Positions 33,101-42,284 of a stretch of DNA of 64,000 bases are shown here, piece by piece. Position 1 is the stretch's first letter; the number at the start of each line of letters is the position of its first letter. This DNA comes from Protea cynaroides. Lineage: Eukaryota > Streptophyta > Magnoliopsida > Proteales > Proteaceae. The notes under the pieces are model-generated. The model made no database searches, was not told the DNA's origin, and saw nothing but the letters and a program-made list of their open reading frames with translations. The translations under genes were made by a program, and so were the position numbers. The stretch spans positions 35,034,254 to 35,098,253 of the forward strand of contig CM053269.1 in assembly GCA_028583415.1 (NCBI GenBank). The letters are read 5' to 3'.

Positions 33101-36100
33101 CTTCGGAAGAAGGCTCAACTCATAGGATACCTTACACACCTTTATCACAATCTCAAATGGGCCTTTATATTGGCAAACTAACCCTTTGTGCACCTTCCTT
33201 AGAAACTTGAACTGTTGTGGTATGAGTTTCACAAGCACCCAGTCACCCACCATGAAATTTGCGGCTCGCCTACCCTTGTTGTCCCACTTCATAATCTTCT
33301 TAGTGCCTTGTCAAGGTAAGACTTTACCACGTCCACCTTCTCTTGCCGCTCCTTTGCAATCTTGAATGCCGAAAGGCTTCTCCCTATGTAGTCTGTCAGG
33401 ACCGTGTGTGGCCTCAAAGGTTGTTCCCTTAGCCACCTCAAAGGTTGTTCCCTCAACGGACTTTAGTTGGTCGCTTCACTCCTTTGGAGATTGTAAGAGA
33501 ATTTAGCCTCATTGAGCAACTTCACCCAATCTCACTGGGTGGTACTCACAAACTGCCTCAAGTGCATCTCCAACAAGTTGTTGATTTATTTAGTCTGTCT
33601 ATTAGTTTGTGGGTGGAAGCTTGTAGAAAAGTGGAGAGTCGAACCCAACAATTTGAATAGCTCTGTCCAAAATCTCCTCATGAAACGAGGGTCTCAGACT
33701 CTCAATCAATGATGATGGTGTATGGCACACCCCTATACTTTACGATATGTTTTAGGATTAGCATCACCGCCTCTTTAGCCATGCAATCTTTAGGGGCTGC
33801 CACAAAGGTAGCATAATTGGAGAACTTGTCAACAATCACCATGATAAAGCCACACCCCTTTGACTCAGGCAGTATGTTGATAAAGACCGTAGACACTCTA
33901 CCATGGTCTCTTTGGTATGGGGAGTATAGTTGTCAAGGCGTTGCCTAAGCAACGCCTAGGCATCCGGGCTAATCAGATAAGGCTAGGTTGTTGGTCTCCT
34001 TATTGTATCACACCTTGTTTTAATTGTCTATTTATTTTTTTAATTAATACCATTTGCAGAATTTTTATTGGATGTATAAAGTACATATATACACCATAAT
34101 GCATGGAATCATGCATATGCATGAAAAACAATAAAAATTGATGTGCTAACTTCTTCTTTTTTCTTAATTAAATGTACCCTTTGAAGAACGCCTTGGCTAC
34201 GCCTTAGGCACGCCTAGGCGCCCATGCACCTCTTTAGCGTCTTGGGTCACCTTGGCGCCTTGACAACTATGATGGGTAGTGGTTCCCATAACCCTCTTTT
34301 ATGGATGTTGCTCCATCTTGTCGTGTTGGCACACAAGACAAGTCCTCACATACGCCTCTATGTCATCCCACATTTGAGGCCAATAATATGTGGCTTCCAA
34401 CAATGCTCGTGTGTGTTGTTGCCCTGGGTGACCTATGCACTTAGTGTCGTGGCACTCACGATGAGGTTGCGTCGTAGGTTGTTTTACTTTGGAACGTAGA
34501 GCCTTACTTCTTGGCATAGAGGAGGCCATCATTTTCCCAAAACTGGCTCGTCTTGCCTTCTCGTACAAGGGAGATTAAGCTCTGAGCCATTAGATCATGC
34601 TCAAGACCTTCCTTGATCAAGTCTAAGAATACCCCTTCTGGTTGGCTAAGAAAGGCTACTCCGCCTTCCTACTCAATGCGTTTGTCGCACCATTGGCTTT
34701 GCTGGAGTATAAAGCAAAGTCGAATTCCGCCAAGAAATCTTGACATCTAGTTTGTTTAGGACTTAGCTTCTTCTGTGTCTGGAAGTAGCTAGTGGCAACG
34801 TTGTCTGTCTTCACCACGAACTTCAAACCAAGTAAATAGTGGCGCCACATTAGTAGGCAATGCTCTCCCGCGGTCATCTCCTTTTCATGGACTGTGTAGC
34901 ACCACCTTGTATCGTTGAGCTTTTAGCTATCGTAGGTAGTGGGATGTCCTCCTTGCATCAATACCCCACCAATAGCAAAGAAAGAGGCATCCGTGTATAC
35001 TTTGAATGGCTTGCCATAATTGGGCAAGGCAAGTACAAGTTCCTCCTTTACTGTCTTCAAAGGCATGTTGCCATGCATCGAACCACTGCCATGCGTTGAT
35101 CTTCTTGAGAAGGTCCGTCAAAGGGGCCTGCCTGTGTAGAATATCCATTGATGAACCCGCCAATAGTAGTTCACTAAGCCAAGGAAGGATCTTAGATCAA
35201 TGACTTTTGTAAGAACTTAATTCTTCGATAGCTTGCACTTTGGTACCAAGGAACATTACCTCATCTTGAGCAAATGAGTAGTTCTCCCTCTTGATGTATA
35301 GTTGGTTGTCCCTTAGCACCTTAAGGACAGTCTCCAAGTGTTGTACATGTTCCTCCAAAGTATTGTTATATATAACAATATCATCTTACTGAACAACCAC
35401 GAATCTGTTGAGGTAGGGGTGGAAAAGCTTGTTCATGAGCGTTTAGAACATAGCCGGTACGTTGGTGAGGCAGGGCAAGACCAAAAACTCGTGCATCCCA
35501 TACCGTGTCACGCACATTGTCCTTGGCTAATCTCCTTCTGCAATGCGGACTTGGTACCCCAATTGCAAGTCTAACTTTGTGGAGTACCTTGCTCCACCAA
35601 GCTAGTCAAACAAATCAGCTAGCAAAGGAAGATACTTTTTCTTGATGGTTATACCTTGTTGAGTGCTTGGTAGGCGATGCATAGGCGAAGCGATCCATCA
35701 TGCTTCCATTAGAAGGGAAGCGGGGCACTCTATGGAAGCCTTGGATTGACGGACAAAGCCAGCATCAAGCAAGTCCTTGAGTTGCTTCTTTAGCTCCTCC
35801 AATTCTAGTGGACACATACGGTAAGGTGTGATAGCTGTGACTTGGCACTAAGCTCCAACTCGATCCCATGATCCACCTCTCTCCTAGGTGGAAACCTCTT
35901 GGGCAGCTTTGTCGGCATCACATCTTTCAACTTGTTAAGGACCCTCTCGATAGGCTTAGGTAACACCTTTGTTGGCCTTTCTTCCTCCTTGTCAAGCAAC
36001 GTAGTGAGATAACTTGCTCCCCTTTTCTCCAACTGCATTGTTGATAGCAACTTGGGGCCATCCTTGGTCCCTTGTATTGTTGGGACCATGGAAGGAGCTC

Positions 36101-39100
36101 CCTCCGCCATGATGCGAATTGTGCTGATGAAGGGCATTGGTATGGTCTTTTCCCTCCTTAAGAACTCTATGACGAGCATGACCTGAAATTCATCCATAGG
36201 CACCACCAAAATATCCGCGATGCCTCTCCAATTCCCGATGCACATCTCGACCCCTCGAGCCACACCATGGGAAGAGCTTATGAGTTGATGGCTTTTTGTA
36301 CGTGTTGAGTCTGTACTTCTTTGCCTCCTCCACTGAGAAAAGGTTGTGAGTCGCACCAATGTTGACCATGACACACATGAGCTTACCATTGACCTGCGCC
36401 TCCACGTACATGAGCTCCTTTTGAGATGCAATGGCCTTGACCTCTGTTGTCTTGGCCTTGATGACAGCTAACTGTTGTAGCGATCCCATGTGGGCTTCCT
36501 CATCCCTACTTCTCTCTCCATGTAAAGCCGATAATGCCTTCCTCTATGGACAATCCCTAGCCCAATGTGGTCCATCACAAAGGAAACAATTGGTCTTGGG
36601 CTTGCCCTCCTTGTGTGATGAGGGCTTGCTAAGGCCTTCCTTTGGTTTGGAATCTTTAGACCCCTTGTTCCCCTACCTTTTCCATTGAACACCTTCTTGG
36701 ACTTTGAGGGTGCCTCTCTCTTGTACTCCACTAATAACTCTGCTGCCACTAAGGCCAAAGGAAGATCCTGCACACCACGGGGTTGCAGCTTTTGCGCGGC
36801 CCAGCTTTGGAGGCCATCTATGAAGTTCAAAAACTCCTGAGTCATACTCGGGACTTCAAGCTAATTAGAGAGAACTCCTTCACATGGTCCCTAATAGGCC
36901 CAGTATGCTTGTACATTATGAGGCTCTGATGCAAAAGGGGAACTCAGGAATGACACCCAATATTCCCCCTTGTAGCAGGATCTTTTCTCAAGCCAACCCA
37001 AAAAATCTGAATAGAAACTTTATAGAAAATTGAACTTATCTGAAAATCTGACTGTTGGTTGATCTTCAAACTTGGAGCAGTTGAACTCTAGGATGTGCTT
37101 GATAACATACCCAAATTTGAAGATGATCCAGCCATGGATGAAGAAGTTATGAATTTTTGAAAAACTCCTATCACTTGAAATCGGGACTGGTAGTTGCAGC
37201 TTTGCTTTATTTGGTTGTAATTCACAACCTCACAGTCTTTGTAATCTTTGATCAGTACAATGGAATCGCAATTACCTTAGAAGAAGTAGGAGAGAGCTTG
37301 AGAAGCAAACGAGCAAGAAAATCCAAGAACCAGATCTGCGGTTGAGTCTCACAACCAAAGAGACCCAACCAGAAATCGTAACAGATTTTCTAATTTATCC
37401 AAGTCTACTTTTCTTCTATTCCATTCATAAATATATATATAGAGTTTCACTGTTTACAGCATAATAAAAGTCCCAATTAGAATGGGCTTAGGAAACTAAT
37501 TCCTAAATAGTAAAGAATTAGGAAACTAAGTCCTAAATAAACAAGGATTAGGAAACTTAACAAATTAGGTTTCCAACATGAACTAAACTATATAATTAAA
37601 TCCTTCTCCTATTTAGATGCTGTCATCTAATTAGGAAACAACTAAAATAACTAATTTTAGGAAAGTAATAACATAAGAAGCACAATTTCAGTCTCTAAAA
37701 TATGTTGGTACTGTTCATGTAAGCAGTACCACGTGAACAGTGGTTGGCTGAACAATACTGCATCAGGCTCCTCCTTGCTAAGAGGAAGCATTCTGGGGAT
37801 AAAATTGTTTTTTCAATTCCTTCTGAAACTATCCCAAGTGTATGGTGTACGTGTCTCTTTCTGTCTTTCAATGTCGGCATGCCTCTTGCACCACCATAGT
37901 ATAGGCATGTCAGTGAGGTAGAATGTGGTGGTCCCTACCTTGGTCAGCTCATCCTTGAGCGCTATCGCCTAAAGTACCTCTCCATGTGCCACAAGAAGTA
38001 CAAAGAGGAAGAGTATGGAGTGTCGGGAAGACATGAAATGGGATGCAAGAAGATGCTACAACTTGCTTGTACTATTGGGAAATTGAGTGTTGTTTGTTTT
38101 CATATAGCCAAAAATTAGACAATGGCAGAGCCTTGATTCTTGAGACTTCTTTCCGTGCAACAACAATTACACATTCCTCCGCTTCGTTTGTTACAGATGA
38201 CCTCTTTCTGTCATAGGCCTTTGGCTTTGACACCCCTACCTTAGGTGCATCCCTTGAGGTGGCCACTATCCTCTTGTACATAGCCCAATCAGCCTGCGTC
38301 TCCTCCATACGAGCCTTGAAATTAGCCAACATCTCCAACACGTGAGCTTTGAAGTCGTTAAGCTCCCCTTGGTGCTATGTGCCATGGTGTTGATACCATT
38401 CCACAAAGACACTTCGAGCTCCTTGAGTTCCTTTATGCGGCATTTAGGCCCCGTTTGATAACACTCTTGCTCCTGATCCGTTGCTTTTGCTCTGGAGTCA
38501 TTTTATTGCTTTTGCTCTAGAGTCAGTTTTTGAAAGCAGAATGCTGTTTGATAATGTTGCTCTAGATTTGATTACAAAGCTTATTGAGAGTAGAATCTAT
38601 TTGATAAAAATGGATTTGGAATCAATTCCAGATTTGTTTGAGAGCAGAATCCTGTTTGATAAACTGTAATCTGAAATTTTCTTTTTAAAAAAAAAAAAAA
38701 AAAAATACAAACCAGCCATTCATTCCTATGGTCTAAGTTAAAATGCATATAATTGAAAATTTTCATTTTTAACAAAGTACTACATTCATTACTAATGTCC
38801 TCAATATATCATGCACGTTGTACAAACAACAAAACATGTCAACATAATAACCCAAACTGTTATAATACAATGACTCCATATATAGGGAATAAATACGAAT
38901 GGTGAGTGTCCCTAGTCACATGCAATTGTTGAGTGGGTTGAGATAGTAACGCTTCAGTCTTATTATAGTCATTTACCAAAAAAAAAAAGCATTTGGATGA
39001 TTATGCTTTACTGGACATGTGTAAAATTGTTGGCCGGGATTTTTCTCTGTTTGTGAAGTACGCATTAACATTCGCCCCAATCCACAAACACACATTGGGG

Positions 39101-42042
39101 GAATATTGTCAGCCATATTTCTGTAAAGTAAAAAAAAAAAAAAGTTGTATAATTTCAGAGTTATAGAGTAAATGCCAGTTCTTAAAAAAGTAGTGCAGAA
39201 TTAATAACATCCAACTAAAATAACAACTGTATTTTGTTCCTAAAGTTCATAACACAATCCTAGGTAAAAATAAATTTAAACATTATTACAATTCATAACA
39301 TTGGTAAATTATGTTGTCTAGCCAATTGATTTACAATTTGCACTCTTAGTGCATTCATCTCCGGGGCCGTCTCATCAAATTAAGTGGTTCTTGAACCACA
39401 TCATCCTCCAATTCATCATGATCATTATCTTGATCAGGTACCAAGGCATTAAATGCACATAATTTATTAAATTCTGCGTCAACAATTTGCTCATCTTTAA
39501 TGAAATTATGAAGAGCACAACATGCAAGAACAATGCACCCCTGAATCTTCAATGGATACAATGACATTAACTTTGAAATTCCAAACCTAGCTTTCAATAC
39601 CCCAAATGCTCGTTTAATGACATTCCTTAAGGAAGAATTTCTATGATTGAACAATTCCTTAGGGGTTCTAGGTTCTCGTCTGGTTCCCTGATAATCATGC
39701 AGGTGATATCAATCTCCTTTAAATGATGTCATGTAACCACAGAAAGTCGGATATCTAGAATCTACAACGTAATATTTCCCTATGACATTGTAACAAAATT
39801 AAATAAGATATAAGAAAATATAATAACATTCAATGAAACTTACAGGTAACTATATTTATTTACTTAGTGGAGGATGAGCAAATGTCAAAATTGGATCCCG
39901 CCGAGCTTTGGCAAGTACTCGGCAATTGTTTGTGCTCCCTTCCCAACCAGCGTATACATAAGTAATTCATATCAAAGGAACAGATACACATCACATTTTG
40001 TGATAGTGTTTGTTTCCTATTTTTAAATGATACTTGTAAATTTATTGGAACGGAAGCATCAATATGTGTGCCATCGACTGCCCCAATGCAGTTCTAACAC
40101 AAAAGCAGCCTTAGAAGAAAGAAGGGACTACATTGTTAGAAAATCAAATGTGTAATTAACTAATTATAATAAAAAGCAAACCTTGAAGTAGGGCCAGTGC
40201 TTTGCATTATTTCTTATCTATGTTGGTACCTTGTTGAATGATGTAGGCTTACCTATCTTTTTTTATGTGTATGATATGTATAATGTTTTCCTTTTCTCAG
40301 CAATAAGATGTTATAATTGTCCATCAAACAAAAGATGCACCAAAAATCCCTGGAATTAGAATGTCAAATTAACACCCATTAAAAATTCAGCTTAGGATTG
40401 GCCAACATGATTAACTTGGTATCAACTCAACCGTGTGCCCTGCTTGTGTTGGACTTTTCCCATGTTTTTGGAACTGTCTTGTGCCTTTTGACTTCTTTAC
40501 CATTTTTTGGATTTCAGTTAAGATCCATGGATATGCCATTTTGAAAGTCAGAGTGGCGTGCATAAGAGGCACTCAAAACAATAATAAAAACTTCATATCT
40601 TTAAAGCATGAGTGATCCAAATTCTACTGTTAACCCATGGCAAGTAGGGGTACAATTCAGGCCAAATTCGAGTTCAACTTTGAATTAAAAATGAGCCCAG
40701 CACAAGCTCGATGTGGTTCAAAATTTATCAATTTGCCAACACAGGCAGCTCACAAGCATCCCTAGTGCCATGGATAGTTATTATGAGCATTCACTGAACA
40801 CATACACCAACTCACACACCCATCCAAGAAGGGAGGAGTCACAGAGGATTTCATTATATTAGCATAGAATAAAGTTCCAGTAGTAAAACACTATGAAGCT
40901 TTTTCAGTGGCAGACAGCCATTACCCAGGACCAGCCACATGAAAGATTATATCCATATACATTTTGCATGACTAAATATACCCATTCAATGCATGCAACA
41001 GATCTAAGATATTATTTGGTATATCAAACAACCTCAAAGAATTTTACTTAATCACTTGAGCCCAAACCCCAAATAGCAGTACCAAGTCTATTGTTCCCTG
41101 GCGAGCAATGTAGCAAAAATACATACAGCCCCCTTCTCTGTTATCTTATTCTTCCATAATTGCTCAATCACACCCTGATTTAACTTTAGAAATCTGAGGT
41201 TTTTCTGTGATTGTAGGGCCGGATATTAGAGTCACTCAACCAGAATTTGAAGCCCAGCAGATCAGTCCTCTTTGAATTACCTGTTTTCTCCCATTTACCC
41301 TTGTTCTGTTCTTATTGTTTTCTTATATCCAAATTGAGTATACTTCTGTTTTCAAAACTTTGATCTGAAATTCAACATGTTCTTTCTTATTTTCTGTCAT
41401 AATTCCATATCTTTCTCTATTTTTCACCTACCTGTTCTGTTACTGGGATCCATAGTATCAGTTTCTATTTCCAACTCTATTAAATGGGCTGAATTACCAA
41501 TCTGAATCTCACCGCCATTAGGGTGCAACATCTGGCCAGTGATGTAGGATGAATAGAAGATACTGCAGGGAAGTGAAATTAGTACTTACAATTCCTTTGT
41601 TGCAGAACTTCCAAGAAGTAAACCCCAAATGCCCTGGTAAAAAAAAAAAATTACATGGTTTAGTATGGAGGAATCATATGGAAGAGAAGAATATGAAGAT
41701 ACCGCAGGTAGAAATACGCATAATCTACTCACAAGCAACAAACCCACCAAAATGAAAGACGCAGACACCCACCCTGAACTAACGAACAATGAAAAATAGA
41801 AGCAGGTAGAAAGAAAACCCCCCTTCCTAGGAGTTGATATGAGCGTTCAGCATTCTGCTCCTTTAACACATTAAAAAAAAATTAAACACAAAAACATACA
41901 TATAGGTAGTCGGAAGCTATAAAAGAGAATATGAATGAACCTATACAATCAGAGCAAGGGCAGACAGATTGATTGTTGTTGGAACTTGCAGATTACCGTC
42001 TTCGATTGTGGAAGAAAGCAATCAATAAAGAAATAATCTTAG

Positions 42043-42096
<54 letters not shown>

Positions 42097-42174
42097 GGGG
42101 GGGGAAGTGATCGAAAGAGAGGGAGAGGGAGGGGGAGAGGAGAGAGGATTAGGGTTGGAGAGGCAAAGTGATCG

Positions 42175-42221
<47 letters not shown>

Positions 42222-42245
42222 AGGGTTGGAGAGGCAAAGTGATCG

Positions 42246-42284
<39 letters not shown>

